From positions 90,431,137 to 90,495,136 of the forward strand of contig CM045988.1 in assembly GCA_025175895.1 (NCBI GenBank): a DNA stretch of 64,000 nucleotides, written 5' to 3'. Positions 12,501-24,646 of the stretch are shown here, in pieces. This stretch comes from Wurfbainia villosa (Eukaryota; Streptophyta; Magnoliopsida; Zingiberales; Zingiberaceae). The first letter of the stretch is position 1. Each line of letters begins with the position of its first letter. A model generated the notes under the pieces. It saw nothing but the letters and a program-made list of their open reading frames with translations. It was not told the DNA's origin and did not search any database. Position numbers and translations under genes: made by a program.

Positions 12501-15491
12501 AATTATCTAATTTGTGGACTTCAAATTCAATCTATTCCTTGTTCACTTCATTTTGATCGCAACCAAGTCACAGAAATATATCTAATCAGATGACAAAAAG
12601 AGGGTTGTGGTTACATGAATACTCAGTTAACCAAAATAGGAAAAAGTTATGTTATTTGATTTGAAAGTGGAATAACTGGGGCATTTTACCTGGTCAATTG
12701 CAGCGACAACATCAGCTGCAAAACCTCCAAAGCTTTTGTACAGAGCTTTATAAACAGCAATGCTGAAGAAAATTTAATTACTCAAGACAATCATAAGTAG
12801 AAAGGCATTATAAAATATTAACACTTCCACAGATTTAACTTACTGTGCACGAGGAGCCATCCCACTGGCATTTCCAAAATGATGTCCAGACACAATTACA
12901 GGAACTCCATGGTTGCCAGCAGCAATAGAAGCAGTGTGCCTGTATGCATAGAGAAAACATTGCATAAATAAAAATAAAAACTTGAAAAACAAAAGCAGGT
13001 CAATGAAGACATCTCTTTATTATTTGTCTCTGAATCTATGGATCATATGGTTCTATTGATATGTAGCGCTGCTGTCTAGCTTTCCTAACCAGAGATACTT
13101 TGTAATTTTCATTTTTCTTGAAGGGACCTTTGGTATATCATGAACATGGCACAGACGATGTAAATCTTCATATTTCTTTGTGGATATTTTCTTTTTAATT
13201 CGACATGGATGCTCTATTTGAGTGCCTAATACTTTGATCCAACATCACGTCATGTATGTTAGGAACATCTATACTAAACTGATGCCTTGACAGGGGAGAA
13301 GTGGAACATCTATACTAAATTGATGCCTTCTACCATTCACAGAACTCTTGAACTGATTTAGTATAAAGGCCAACAATGTACTAAGCTACAGAAAATTGTA
13401 AGCGTTGCTTCAACTTATTAAGTTCACATACAGACGGAAATATTAAGCTAGCGTTAAATTCATTTCTGTTGATTGACAAAAATTATAGTATTTCAGCTGA
13501 ACCAACTTAAAATGAAAGAAAATATTATGTGTCACAGTGAACGTAATGTAAGACATTTCAGGGAGGTGCCTATGCCTAAGACACCTGAAGAGATTGAGCA
13601 GGACAAGTCATTGAATGGAAGCTGTTCTTGAAAAGTGCTTACGTTCCATGCCCATCACCATCAAAAGGTGAAGCATAGTCCTGAGTCACATTGAAAATAC
13701 CCCTAATAATAGCAGATGCTGCAAAATGGCGAGCACCGACAAGCTTTCGATTACATGATCCAGATGGAAAATCCCTTGTGACTTCACAAACCCCAGAAAA
13801 ATGAGCTGGTACAGGATATTGATTGATAGAAAGAGAGTCGGAGAAGCTTGGATGAGTTGGATCAATTCCGGTGTCAATAAACCCGATGACAATTCCTTCC
13901 CCAGCAGATTCTGGTCCACCTTCTTGAACCCAAGCTCCTTGAGGCAGACCCAGAAATTGAGGAGTGTGTGTAGTTGCAGTCCTAACTGAAAAGTCCAATG
14001 CTAAGTTTGCCACCTCATGCCTCCTAGAAAGCTTGACTGCCTTCAAGGTCAACCAATTCATAATACAAATTGAGAAGTTGAATGCACCAAAAACAACTAA
14101 GATTGGTTCTGAAATCATTGCTCATAATATAGGAATAAACAAGTCAAGAAATTTTATAAAGAACAACCATTACATAACTAGTAAAATACAACAAAGCCGC
14201 CTTGCTATTGTTCTTTTGTCAGAAAAGCAATAGTGGAATACTGTGCACTTTCATTCAATAATCCTTTAGCTTGCATCCCTGAACAAATTGGATATAAACG
14301 TTGAACAGAAATTCACTGTTCCTTTACAACGTCCGAGTTCAAGTTCTTGCAAAAATAACAAGGCTCACAGAAAGTGTAGTTTTCTGAACTTACCTTACAA
14401 GATTGTTCTCCAAACTACGATAAATTAGCTAAACTGAAATAAAATAAGTGATAGAAAAGTAAATGTTGCGTTGCCAATAGTTTATAGCTGGACAATTAGG
14501 TAATAGCACATATAAGAAATTAGTGTAGCAGAGATGATAATGAGATGAAAGTGAAGGGTTACTAGAAAAAGATAAGCTATTTTAGAGCAATTAGATGCAC
14601 CTCAGATAGAACATAAATGGAAAAAAAAGGCTCAAGATGATAGTGGTGTCAAAGACGATCATAAATTTGATAGCTAGATAAGTTGAATCAATTATAGGCA
14701 TGAGAGGTAGATGGCAATCAAAGAAAACCTTAAACATGTGAATGAAAGTGATCTAGAAGTGTTGAATATTACTGTGGCCTTGCATGGAATTCAATGACAA
14801 AAAAGGTCCATATAGCTGACCAAAGATAGTTGGAACACATGACTTGTTATTGCAGTAGAGATTTATAGTAATACAATGGATTACCTGTTGAGGTGTAATA
14901 AGCACAGCAAAGCCATTCATCAGGTAATGATAGCTATACAGCTTCAAATATTTCTCCCCTCTCAATGCCCTCCTTAGCAGCGAATCCTGGAGGCGAATGA
15001 GATATGAGCTGTAACTTGTATCTGTTCTTGATGCATTCCTGGAGCTAGGACATAGGTAAAAAGTATTGTCATTTTCAAGAATTAGCTCTGCATCGCAGAT
15101 GTTAAATTAGAAGCTAACGTGAATTGGCAACAATAGAAGTGCTTTCCAAAATGAGACAGCAGTCTTAAAACAAATACGAAGAGAACATAGTATCTCAAGC
15201 GCCTTCGTGGCTCGAATTATAAAGAAGAGTAGAAAGATGAATCCGATAAGCAAATTAAAAACGAAAGTGAAGAAAAAGTACTTACATTGGTTTGTTGAGG
15301 GTAGTGAATGCTCCCGAGTTTCTGGCACCTACTGCACTGCTCCCGAACCTCCTCACCTGACCGTAGTAATGAGCTGCAGGGAGCTGCTTCATGGTCACAA
15401 TGTACACGGCCGCATCCTCTTGACAAAGACCTCCCCCCCACAGATGCCACAAAGCGAGCATCAACAGCGACACCCCCCAAAGGCCCTTCAT
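9583..15491 (-). CDS. Subtilisin-like protease, SBT2 group
   Basis: Secreted serine protease of the plant subtilase family (S8). I resolve ten exons with GT-AG borders and consistent phases: 15491-15286, 15044-14885, 14040-13643, 12939-12844, 12762-12690, 11848-11566, 11463-11135, 10875-10605, 10404-10123, 9998-9583. They join to 2,514 nt (837 aa plus TGA). A signal peptide occupies residues 1-23 (start MKGLWGVSLLML). An inhibitor I9 prodomain lies at about 27-135. The catalytic residues are Asp178 (GFIDTGID), His253 (DGDGHGTH), oxyanion Asn360 (AAGNTGP) and Ser616 (ISGTSMAAPH). A PA insert precedes the serine and an Fn3-like domain ends the protein (about 740-837). The motif HTPQFLGLPQGAW and the many-exon structure fit SBT2 rather than the mostly intronless SBT1 group. 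It appears intact. The natural substrate is unknown. Confidence 0.93.
12319..12607. repeat. Imperfect tandem duplication in subtilase intron
   Basis: Two diverged copies of about 115 bp (about 12319-12435 and 12490-12607) share TCTAATTTGTGGA, AATTCAATCTATTCCT and CAACTTCATTTTGATC-like words, then ACAGAAATAT and GACAAAA. It lies inside the 839-bp intron between exons 5 and 6. No splice consequence is evident. Confidence 0.75.
13262..13329. repeat. Short direct repeat in subtilase intron 3
   Basis: GGAACATCTATACTAAA followed by YTGATGCCTT occurs at 13262-13288 and 13303-13329, a 41-bp period. Confidence 0.85.
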
Positions 15492-16400
15492 TTATCAAAG
15501 CCCCCAAACCCTCAAAGCCCCAAACTCATTCCTCCAACAATAGAAATGGAATCCCCAACCAAAATTCAATCTTGATATCTCTTATCCACTTCCTCCAAGA
15601 TAAACCCTTACAAGCTACAACCTTGCCGCAATTGGAGAAGACAGAAGAATGGAGCGTTGAGAGTGCCAGTTCAGAAAGCCTAACGGAGAATCTAAAAAAG
15701 AGGGGAAAGAGAAGCGGAAAGAAAAACGAGCATCCAAAGAAAGCCCTTTCTGCTTTGCCTCTTTTACTTTCGAAAGAGTGTGAATGTCGTCTTATATTTG
15801 CTTCTTCTTCTGCCTGTTAAGCCGCTGCTACCACCCAAAGGCAAAAAGAAAAAAAAAAAGGGAAAGGAAGAAGAAAAGCCAACAGCAAAGCCAGCCACAG
15901 GAATCAGTATCAGCCAAAGCAGAGGAAGGAGAACGTGGTGGAATTAAAAAAAGAGGAACGGGAAAGAGAGGGGGAAGTTTTCCAACCTTCTTTCTCTTTC
16001 TCTTTCTCTCTCAGCAGGGAGGTTCATCTCGTTGGTTGATGCTGGCGCCTGGCGTATATGACCTCTCGCTTTCCCTGCAAGATTCTCTCTCCAACGTTCT
16101 AAATGTTTGGACTCAAAAGCCTGCACCACTTGGGTGGTCGTGTATCCATCAATCAATGGGGGCGGCATCGCGCTTTGCGCTACTGCCAACGTCTACGGGC
16201 CTCGTCACTGTGCAATTACCATCGCTAATCTTTGCTTCTTCCCTGCAAGATTCAAATCAGTTTCAGAACCGTTTCCACGTGAACATAAAGATTACTCATG
16301 TGGATTGCAACTGCTCCAATTCCAGGAGCTGGATTGGTCCAAAATCATGGATCGAACGCAGAATCTAGCAGGCTAAAGCGACAGAGTGGACTCCACAGTC
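15492..16400. other. Upstream region of subtilase gene
   Basis: Probable 5' UTR and promoter of the minus-strand subtilase. It contains an A-rich purine tract (15840-15880) and a CTTT/CT-rich stretch (about 15988-16015). Several overlapping ORFs of 80-194 codons are open here on both strands, but they show low-complexity composition and no recognisable domain. Confidence 0.5.
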
Positions 16401-17820
16401 AGTGACACGGAGGGTGCGGAGCGATGAACACTCACTCGTCAAAAAAGAACGAACCATAAAATTGTATTTTGCTCTTATATTTTATCTTTTTTTTTTTTTT
16501 AAATTACCTTTGTTATTTAAAATATTATAAAACTATGAACAAAATATAAGGTACAAATTAAAAAGACATCACTTTAAAAAAAGGAAAGATTATTTTATCA
16601 TATTTTTTGGGCCAAAAATATTCTTATTGTAACACCGTTAACAAATAGTTAATAGTTATTACAGCGTATTAAAATAAAACAATTCAATTTTATTCAAAAA
16701 TACTATATAAAAACACTTTTGTATTCAAAAATATTTTATTGGTTTAGTAAAATTATTTAAAATGTATCAAAAACACTTTAAAATTATTAAAATGATTTTG
16801 ATCGAACTAAAATAATTTTAATTAACTCATTTTAATTGAGTTGGTAAAGAAATTTTTATTTTAAAATTTTTCTATATATATTATTTTTAATTAATCAGAA
16901 CTAAAAAGAAAAATAATTTATTCTAACACATTGTAGAATAATAATATTTTCGATGTGAAAAATACAATAAGACATCTTTCTATTTTTTTTTTAAGTTTTT
17001 TTTTGACGATTTTAATGTCTTTTTTTTTTTTTGCAAAATATATCCTCTTTATTAAATTTAAATTTTTAACTAATAAATTATCAAGATAACTCTCGTAGTC
17101 AATTATTTTTTTTAACTCTCAAGATTTTGTCAGCGAAATTTTGACATTAATAAAATTTTAAAAAAAATAATTTTAGGCCTAGAGTTTTTTTATAGTTTTT
17201 TTTATAAATTATGAATGATAAACTCTATTTTTTTATTGGTTGGAAAAATAAAAATAAAATATCCAGGGTCGTTCAGAAAATATGCCCTACCGATCTTTGG
17301 GGCAAGAGTCTGAGCAAGAGTAGTTGGAACACTCTCTCAGGTCTAATGAAGTTTTTTTTATAATTAAATAGGGTCAAATTTTATTGAATTTTTTTTTTAT
17401 CTATATATATATATATATTTTTTTTACTTCGTCCAAGATCTTAAACTACTGAGAATTGATTCTGTTTAGGATACCTCATCAAAAATTGAGCCGAGTAAAA
17501 TAGGAGGTCAAGTGATCTCCATCAGTCATCAAAGATAAATCAAGAGAGCGCTAGTAGTTTTTTTATAGTTCAATTTAAATTTCACAGTCGCGTCATCCAT
17601 AAATGACGGTTCAATATCGAAATCGTACTCTGACTATCGAATAAACTCTTAATATCAAAATCGTTCGAATAAATTTTTTCTAAATTCGTCGTCAATAATA
17701 TCACAATAAAAGATCGAACTCAATTCTACCGTGAATATCTCTATTTTTTATCGTTGCACGTGCCTGAGAGAGCTAATCTATAATATTTTAAACTAGCTAT
17801 ATGCCCTCTGCTTAAGGAGT
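16400..17820. other. AT-rich intergenic DNA
   Basis: No gene recognised. Composition is strongly AT-biased with poly-T runs (16489-16500, 17020-17032) and a TA repeat near 17403-17418. 17250-17770 is more balanced in composition and may be an old transposon fragment, but no terminus or protein trace was found. Confidence 0.5.
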
Positions 17821-17836
17821 AAGGACACTGCAACAC

Positions 17837-17946
17837 TGACGTCACAACGTCATCTCATTAATGCGCGCTCTCTCTCTCTCTCTCTGCGAAATTAAAATTC
17901 CATCGACGAAGCGTTGGCGTGTTGCCGCAGGGAGCCGTTGGGGATG
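17837..17946 (+). promoter_or_regulatory. Orphan promoter-like island with bZIP sites
   Basis: A TGACGTCA palindrome (17837-17844) is followed at once by ACGTCA, a double TGACG-type (as-1/CRE-like) bZIP site. A (CT)n tract (about 17869-17885) and a short GC-richer segment follow, with ATGAAAG next to a good donor GTAAGT at 17951. It looks like a transcription start with a first exon, but I could not attach downstream exons. This is inference from motifs only. Confidence 0.35.
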
Positions 17947-17949
17947 AAA

Positions 17950-19100
17950 GGTAAGTCGACTGCTGAATTAGGTGGCCAGTGCTGTGCTTTTGTTCGGTAA
18001 TGGCAGAATCTGTGAAGGCGTTGCGATTTTAGTGTCCGTGAGTTTTGTTTGTCTCGTAGAATTTGCAGTGGCAGCGGAGTGCTGTTCTTCCGAGAGAGAG
18101 AACGAAATTCCATTTCTATCTAGTCTAGTTTTACTTTGGAACTCTTTTAATTCGCATCGGTCAGTGTCTTCTGTTAACAAAAAAACATATCTGCACTTAT
18201 TCGATGCGAAAGGTTTGTGTTCAAAACCAATGACAAGCATATCACTTCTGATACTATGGACGAATCAGTAATTTTTTTTTTTCTGAGAGGAATAAACTTT
18301 TGATGGTGGTTTAATTTAAATAAGAAAAAAAAAGACGCTCGCATTGATTGTTAACAGGAAGCAGTACAAATTCCAAAGGGCAAAGCCATGGTCCTAAAAT
18401 ATATCGACAATGATTGAAGCGTGGCATGGTTTTCCTGTTCTTTCGTTATCATCCAGAAATGCGAGCACTTTCTACGTGCAGCTAATAATATAACAGGGAC
18501 AATGCACCCATTTGTTTAATGCATGTGCAAAAGGAAAAGCACAGGTTAAACTAGTTTTAGTCGATCGATCGACAAGATTCTGATCGAATAAATTGTGCCT
18601 TTAAACATGGTTCAGTTTCAAAAACTTGACTTTGCAAGCCATATATGCTCATTGCTCCGGAAAAGTTGGAGGGGGAAAGGAAGCTTATTTTCACTCGATT
18701 TGGAAAGGACAAAAGAAAAAGATTAAAATTAATGTGTGGTTGAATTCATTCTTTCTTTAATTTAACGCTAAATAAACAAAGAAAGACTTTCATACTATTA
18801 ATCTTTTTCATCGTCTGTCATTTGAATAAAAGGGGAAAAAAAATGCTTATGAGATTAATTGATTTCTTATATGAAACAGGAACACAAACTTTTATAGTAC
18901 TGGAGTCTCAGCATTTCTATGTTTCTAGTCACAAAAGATTATCAGAGATCAGTTTGTTTGTCTGATAATTTTATTCTAATTGATAGAACACCACAATAGT
19001 TACATAAATAACAGATTTTATGATCAGGAATTGTTGGCAATTCACAACTTCCTCTTGCACATTGTTGATAACATACAAACACGGATAAAAACAATCACCA
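17950..19100. other. Spacer between orphan promoter island and tubulin 3' end
   Basis: No gene recognised. The ORF at 17972-18271 (+) has no recognisable domain. The last 150-200 bases before 19141 are the likely 3' UTR of the minus-strand beta-tubulin. Confidence 0.45.
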
Positions 19101-19140
19101 AACACCACAAACCACCTAGAACAAACATAGTTTTAGAGCT

Positions 19141-21597
19141 TCAGGCAGTGCCAAACTCGTCTTCCTCGAGGTCCTCTTCGTATTCCTGAACCGTCGCATC
19201 TTGGTACTGCTGATATTCGGCTACCAAATCGTTCATGTTGCTTTCTGCCTCAGTGAATTCCATCTCATCCATTCCTTCACCCGTATACCAGTGAAGGAAA
19301 GCCTTCCTCCTAAACATAAGAGTGAACTGCTCGCTGACTCGGCTGAACATTTCCTGAATCGCAGTTGAGTTCCCGATAAATGTCGACGACATCTTCAGCC
19401 CTTTTGGCGGGACATCACACACACTAGATTTGACATTGTTTGGAATCCACTCAACAAAGTAGGAGGAATTTTTGCTCTGGACATTGAGCATCTGCTCGTC
19501 CACTTCCTTTGTGCTCATCTTTCCTCGGAACATGGCTGAAGCAGTAAGGTATCGACCATGTCGCGGATCGGCAGCACACATCATGTTCTTAGCATCCCAC
19601 ATCTGCTGGGTCAGCTCGGGCACAGTGAGTGCACGGTACTGCTGTGACCCTCTCGAGGTCAAGGGTGCAAAGCCAACCATGAAGAAGTGAAGCCGGGGAA
19701 AAGGAATCAAGTTCACTGCCAGTTTTCTCAGATCAGAGTTCAGCTGACCAGGAAATCTTAAACAGCATGTGACGCCGCTCATGGTAGCAGAGATGAGGTG
19801 ATTCAGGTCGCCAACTGACACACATAAATACCAAAGAAAGTATCAGAATGCAACAGGAGTAGATGTTAAACGAGGGCCATGCAATTCAGAGAAATAGTAT
19901 TGAAGAAAGTCGATCGAACTAGAGGAATGCAATAACAACATAGTCAAAGTAGGTATCAACTTACAGTTGGGGGTGGCGAGCTTGAGCGTGCGGAAGCAAA
20001 TGTCATAAAGAGCTTCATTGTCAAGAACCATACTTTCATCGGCATTTTCAACAAGTTGATGCACTGAAAGAGTAGCATTGTATGGCTCTACCACTGTCTC
20101 TGAGACCTTTGGCGATGGAAACACCGAGAAGGTGAGCATCATTCGATCTGGATATTCTTCTCGAACCTTCGAGACAAGGAGAGTGCCCATGCCAGATCCA
20201 GTACCACCTCCCAAGGAATGACATAACTGGAATCCTGCAAGTTATGGTAGTAAATGTAGCTGGTGAAACTCTATTAACAGATTGATCATGCGTATAAACT
20301 GAAAGCTACTTATGAAAATCAAAATACAAATTGTAGCTCAAATTGGTTCAAAAGATCTCCCTGGCAAAATGATACTTGGTTGCAGTTTTTCCAGATGAAC
20401 CAATAGTACACATTTCTGGGGAAAAAATTAAACATATTTAAAGTGATAAAAAAAGGAAGAATAAATCCAAATAATTAAGTGAAAGAGAAGGACACGCATT
20501 CCATCGAAAGTTTAGCTAATGTTTTCTCTAACACATGACAACTTGATCATAGTCTTTTCCATCAGAAGAAACCCATTCCTCAAACAATAGAACTTCCAAG
20601 ATCTTCCATAATGGGCAAGGAAAATCTGCCACATCAACTGTGTTCCAACTATAAATCTCCTTTCAATACCATTAGTAGGTAACATTTCATTACATATAGA
20701 TAATATTTGTTACCATTAGTAGGGAACAAGAAAGTACTCTCCAATACAGAAGCAGAAGATGAAAACTTATAGGATCTGCTTCACATTGTGGTCCTGTTTA
20801 TTTACACACTGCCAAACACCTGGAACAGGGATTACCTTACAGCAAACAAACAAGAACAATCCAAGATAGAAAACACATGCTTCTATACTGATATGTACTG
20901 CCCCTTCAACTGATTATATACTCTCAGAATAGAATCATATTAAATCCAAGGTCTCAGATACTATACTTGATGATAATATTAGCATACAAAAAGTAAGAAC
21001 CAATTGCCCAAAAAAAAAACAATAATTTTCAGCAAAGAAAGCAGAGACAAGAATTTAAGATGAATAGCATGACGAGGAACGTAATTACACATGCAATTCG
21101 CAGAAAATTTAGCTTTAAAAGTAAAGTTCCGTTGCGAATTCCTGCAAATTCTCCTTTTTTTTTCATGGGGAATTGGGGAGGTAACTAGGTAAGAATTTCG
21201 AACCTTGCAAGCAATCGCACTTCTCGACCTCGGCGCGCACGACATCGAGCACGGCATCGACGAGCTCAGCGCCTTCGGTGTAGTGGCCCTTGGCCCAATT
21301 GTTCCCAGCGCCGGATTGACCGTAGATGAAGTTGTCGGGTCGAAAGATCCGGCCGAAGGGCCCGGAGCGGACGGCGTCCATGGTGCCCGGCTCGAGGTCA
21401 ACCAAGACGGCCCGCGGCACATACCTCTGGCCGGTGGCCTCGTTGAAGTAGACGCTGACGCGCTCCAGCTGCAGATCAGAATCGCCGGCGTACGCCCCGG
21501 TGCTGCTGATGCCGTGCTCATCGCAGATAACTTCCCAGAACTTGGACCCGATCTGGTTTCCGCACTGTCCCGCTTGGATGTGAAGGATCTCCCTCAT
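19141..21597 (-). CDS. TUBB: Beta-tubulin
   Basis: Beta subunit of the tubulin heterodimer, which polymerises into microtubules and hydrolyses GTP. Three exons, 21597-21204, 20234-19965 and 19814-19141, join in phase to 1,338 nt (445 aa plus TGA), the usual family length. The N-terminus begins MREI, the tetrapeptide that mediates co-translational autoregulation of beta-tubulin mRNA in animals. The GTP-binding T4 loop GGGTGSG falls at residues 140-146 exactly as expected. The FGDLNHLISATMSG and RKAFLHWYTGEGMDEMEF blocks are conserved. The two introns interrupt codons 132 (G|GA) and 222 (T|TT). The C-terminal tail after QYQDATV is acidic (EYEEDLEEDEFGTA) but ends in GTA and is isotype-specific. 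The ATG at 21597 is chosen by the MREI start, although the frame is open further upstream. No damage seen. Confidence 0.97.
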
Positions 21598-21739
21598 CTT
21601 CCTGCGTCGAAGGAAACGGCAAAGAGGACGACGAGGAGGGGCAGGGCAGGGTGGATGCCGGCGATCGGTCAGTGGTGGACCCAAGAATTTAGCTTGTCTT
21701 TCTGCGCTGAATCGTCGACTTTCTGACAGAAGCACTTCA

Positions 21740-22060
21740 ATTCAGAGTAGGCCGTAGATAAACATAAAATTTATATTATTTATAAACTTTTCTAACTCCC
21801 AATTCTCATTTAGTTTGAAATGCCATAATATATTATATAATTTCTAAAAATAAGATTTTAAAAATATCTTTTTTTAGCATTTTTCTAACTTTTAGAAGTT
21901 TTTAGCAATTTTTCTCTTAATTTTAGAAGTCTTTAGAGGGGAAGGCATTGGATGAAACAGCTGGCTTTGGTGGAGCAATTAAATTCTATGGCTTTTTTAG
22001 AAAATTGACAAAAAAAAAAAAATCAATACTGTAATTCTTTTTTTTTCTTTAACTGATAAG
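21740..22060. other. AT-rich spacer upstream of beta-tubulin
   Basis: Probably includes the upstream promoter of the minus-strand tubulin gene. No clear TATA box or other element was identified. A poly-A run lies at about 22011-22021 and poly-T at about 22039-22046. Confidence 0.4.
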
Positions 22061-22064
22061 ATCA

Positions 22065-22380
22065 GACGGTTCGTGGAGCCCCACCCTTGCATCTGTGGAC
22101 GGTCCCAGTCCAATCGAAAAGCCGACGCGTCCCCCTCGCATCACCGTCTATATTCCATCGGACGGTTCAGCACAGTAGGAACATTGACGCCGCGCGCTTC
22201 GATCGTGGAAGCGGAATCTTTTGTCTTTGTTTTTCCTCTTCGACTTCAATTTCATCGTCGCTCCAGCGCCGTGCTTCCGCTTTCCCTCTACTTGTCGTCC
22301 CCTTTCTTCTTCATTCTCCTTAATCTTGTGTGTGCAGATGGCTTTCCTTCGATCGAACGCAAGTTGTATTCTCTTCAGGT
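22065..22380 (+). promoter_or_regulatory. Promoter-like island and candidate first exon
   Basis: GC-richer island in AT-rich DNA. It holds GTGGAGCCCCACCC (TCP-like GTGGGNCC context), two copies of GGACGGTTC/GACGGTTC, a pyrimidine-rich leader and then ATG at 22338. The ATG opens MAFLRSNASCILFR, an Arg/Ser-rich stretch like a mitochondrial presequence, directly before CAG|GTCGTT, a possible donor at 22378. No continuing exon was found in the transposon-filled DNA downstream. It may be the stranded 5' end of a broken gene or the remote 5' region of the ADF relic. Confidence 0.35.
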
Positions 22381-22914
22381 CGTTGTTCCTTTTCCTTTTG
22401 CAATTTTATGTTTATTGACGAAATGATACCATTTCTTAGTTCAGTTTGTCATGCTGTATCCTTGATGTGTTTTATTTTTTACTTTAGCTCTAGAATTTAA
22501 TAAAAAATGGACCTTTATGTATGTGCGAAATTTTTATTTTTCGCGATTTTGTTTGAGTGACTCTGCTCGCCCAGTCGTAGGTCGAGTGCGAAGTTACATG
22601 ATCATGTTTACATCTTGTTAGATGTGAAGTTTTTCAGTACTAGCTTCTAGGTGGTTTGTTGTTCTGTCAGCAATGGTTTTGTTTGTGCTGTTCTATGTGA
22701 ACTTTATTTAATTTATGTGTTCGTGCGAGTAATGATATTAGTTATTTCTGATGTGCGAGGCATAAGCAACGATATTCAATTTCTTTCCTTGAATGTTTTT
22801 TTATATATTTAAATTATTATCTATATTGATATCAGCTTGCATTTACAATCCACTATATGTTCTTAAGGGGGACTTCGATTGACATGTGTTTTAGTGAGGC
22901 TTGAGGCCTATAAA

Positions 22915-24130
22915 GATTCTGGTGTGGGGTTTTCTATGGATTCTTAGAGTTGTTGGTACCTGTTTATGGTTGTGGATGTGCTAAGTGGTTAAATCTCAAT
23001 GACCCTTGGGTAGAGAATAGAATTAAAGGTGAAACTTCAGTTATTGTGGGGCTTTCTACGGTCTTCCAGATTAGCTGGTACCTAGTTTTGGTCAATCAAC
23101 CGAGCAATCGACAAATCCTTTCAAACAAAAAGGTTTTGTTCCAAGATGAGTAGACTAAACATTGATCAGTTGACTTGATTGAACAATTGGCTAAGGCTCA
23201 GTACCAAGTAAACAAAGGATATTTCTGTTTGTAACGGAGTTGTGCCTAAGTAGTCGACTAAAACTAAGTCAATTGTCTAATTTTATAATACATTTGAGAA
23301 ATTATACCATTGTACAGGATCTTATTCAAGGGAAGGAGTTGACTTATATAATATTGAGTCAATTGATGAGGATCAATAAGTTAATTGCATCAAGACAGCC
23401 CAAGAGTTGTGCTTGCAAGCTTATCTAGATGAGTCAACGACCAGGTGTCAGAGTCGACTTACATGGATAATAGTCGACTTGAAAGGCTTGGAGTTGACTA
23501 AAGATTGCAGCTAACCAAAATTGATATTACACAAATCAAGCTCTAGCAGATTGATGGTGTAAAATAGTCAATTGACATTAATGTAGTATTACTGTCAGAG
23601 TTTATCCATAGTCATTTTGAAGGCTATAAAAAGGGAGGCAAGGAGGAGAGAAGCTCATAATAACTACCTACAATACTTCTACAACAATTCCCACATCATT
23701 CCTTAGCTTTCAAGTATTGTTAATTGTTGAATTTTATCATATTTTTAAAATTTGTTCATATTGTCTTGTTTTATTTTTCAAGTTTGAGGTCTTTATCTCC
23801 AAGTTCCTTAATTTACAAACTCTGTTACTGCACTTTATTTTATCATATTTTTAAAATTTTCATAAGAAGGTTTCTCTGCTTATGAAGCATTTTCGAGGAG
23901 AAATGTGGTGTTTCTCATGGGTTGAGTCAACTTACGAATTCATAGTCGTAAGACAAAATGTCAAGTTACATCTTTTAAAGGGTTATTGTTAATGATCAAC
24001 TGAGTTGTGCTTGCTGGTCTTAGCAACTTGACAAGTATGATATTAGGGCTTTATTTGGGCAATATCTTACTTTAAAGTTTGCCAAAAAAAATTATCTTGA
24101 CTTAAATGACTTGATAACCACCACAATGTC
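22915..24130 (+). mobile_element. Diverged LTR-like remnant
   Basis: The tract is rich in TCAATTGAC, AGTCGACT and GTTGACTAAA words like those in the LTRs at 46-60 kb. It includes CTATAAAAAGGGAGGCA at 23624-23640, a TATA box in the context seen in those LTRs. It lacks recognisable ends, so this is an interpretation of composition plus one promoter motif. A weak repeat (GTGGGG..TTTCTA.GG...TGGTACC) occurs at about 22924 and 23047. Confidence 0.4.
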
Positions 24131-24164
24131 TATCTGAAATAAGATTCTAAAGAGTGGATTGAGG

Positions 24165-24397
24165 TAGCCCCGGGACTATAGTGCAGTGGTAAGGCGTCCA
24201 CATAGATTCCCAAGAACCCCTGGATCAATCCTTAACTACGGTATATTTGCGGATTTTTCTCCAAATAGAGATCGGTCCCTTGGAATGTCAGGTTTGTTGA
24301 GACAACCTACGGTAGCACCCGTCCGATTTATCTCCCTCTTCGGTAGGGGCAGCTGAAGGGGGGCGCTAATGTGACGGTTCCATACTTTTTTTAAAAA
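24165..24397 (+). mobile_element. SINE, tRNA-derived, with target duplication
   Basis: A 233-bp element with a tRNA-like head: an A-box-like TAGTGCAGTGGTAAGG near 24179-24194 and a B-box-like GGATCAATCC near 24223-24232. These are the internal RNA polymerase III promoter boxes. The body ends in a T-rich/A-rich tail. It is flanked by a perfect 16-bp target duplication, AAAGAGTGGATTGAGG, at 24149-24164 and 24398-24413. SINEs are moved by LINE machinery in trans. The perfect duplication suggests a fairly recent insertion into older LTR-derived DNA. Confidence 0.87.
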
Positions 24398-24646
24398 AAA
24401 GAGTGGATTGAGGAGCATAAAAATTAGTAGACGAAAAGATGTACCCTTTTGTGATAACAAAAATCATATTCCTTTAAGGTTCTTAGTTGAAGAATTGTGA
24501 CAAGTTGACTAAAGTAATCACAATCTCCCCCACTCAAGCCTGGCATCCACATGAAGACCTAAAGTCCAACTCATAGTAGTATCATCTATCATCAGTGACA
24601 TGTGATGCCTAAATAGTTGTTCCACGATCACACATGCAATCATTTC

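Noticed and set aside
15784..16376. ORFs of 89-194 codons upstream of the subtilase
   Set aside because: Low-complexity Lys/Ser-rich translation from purine and CT tracts, no domain, and overlapping in several frames.
17972..18271. 99-codon ORF with a hydrophobic stretch
   Set aside because: Overlapped by open frames on the other strand, no recognisable family and AT-rich chance composition.
21598..21735. 46-residue N-terminal extension of beta-tubulin
   Set aside because: Tubulins start at MREI. The upstream codons are 5' UTR that happens to be open.
24171..24240. A stand-alone tRNA gene
   Set aside because: A- and B-box-like motifs are present but the cloverleaf is not, and the flanking 16-bp duplication shows it is the head of a SINE.
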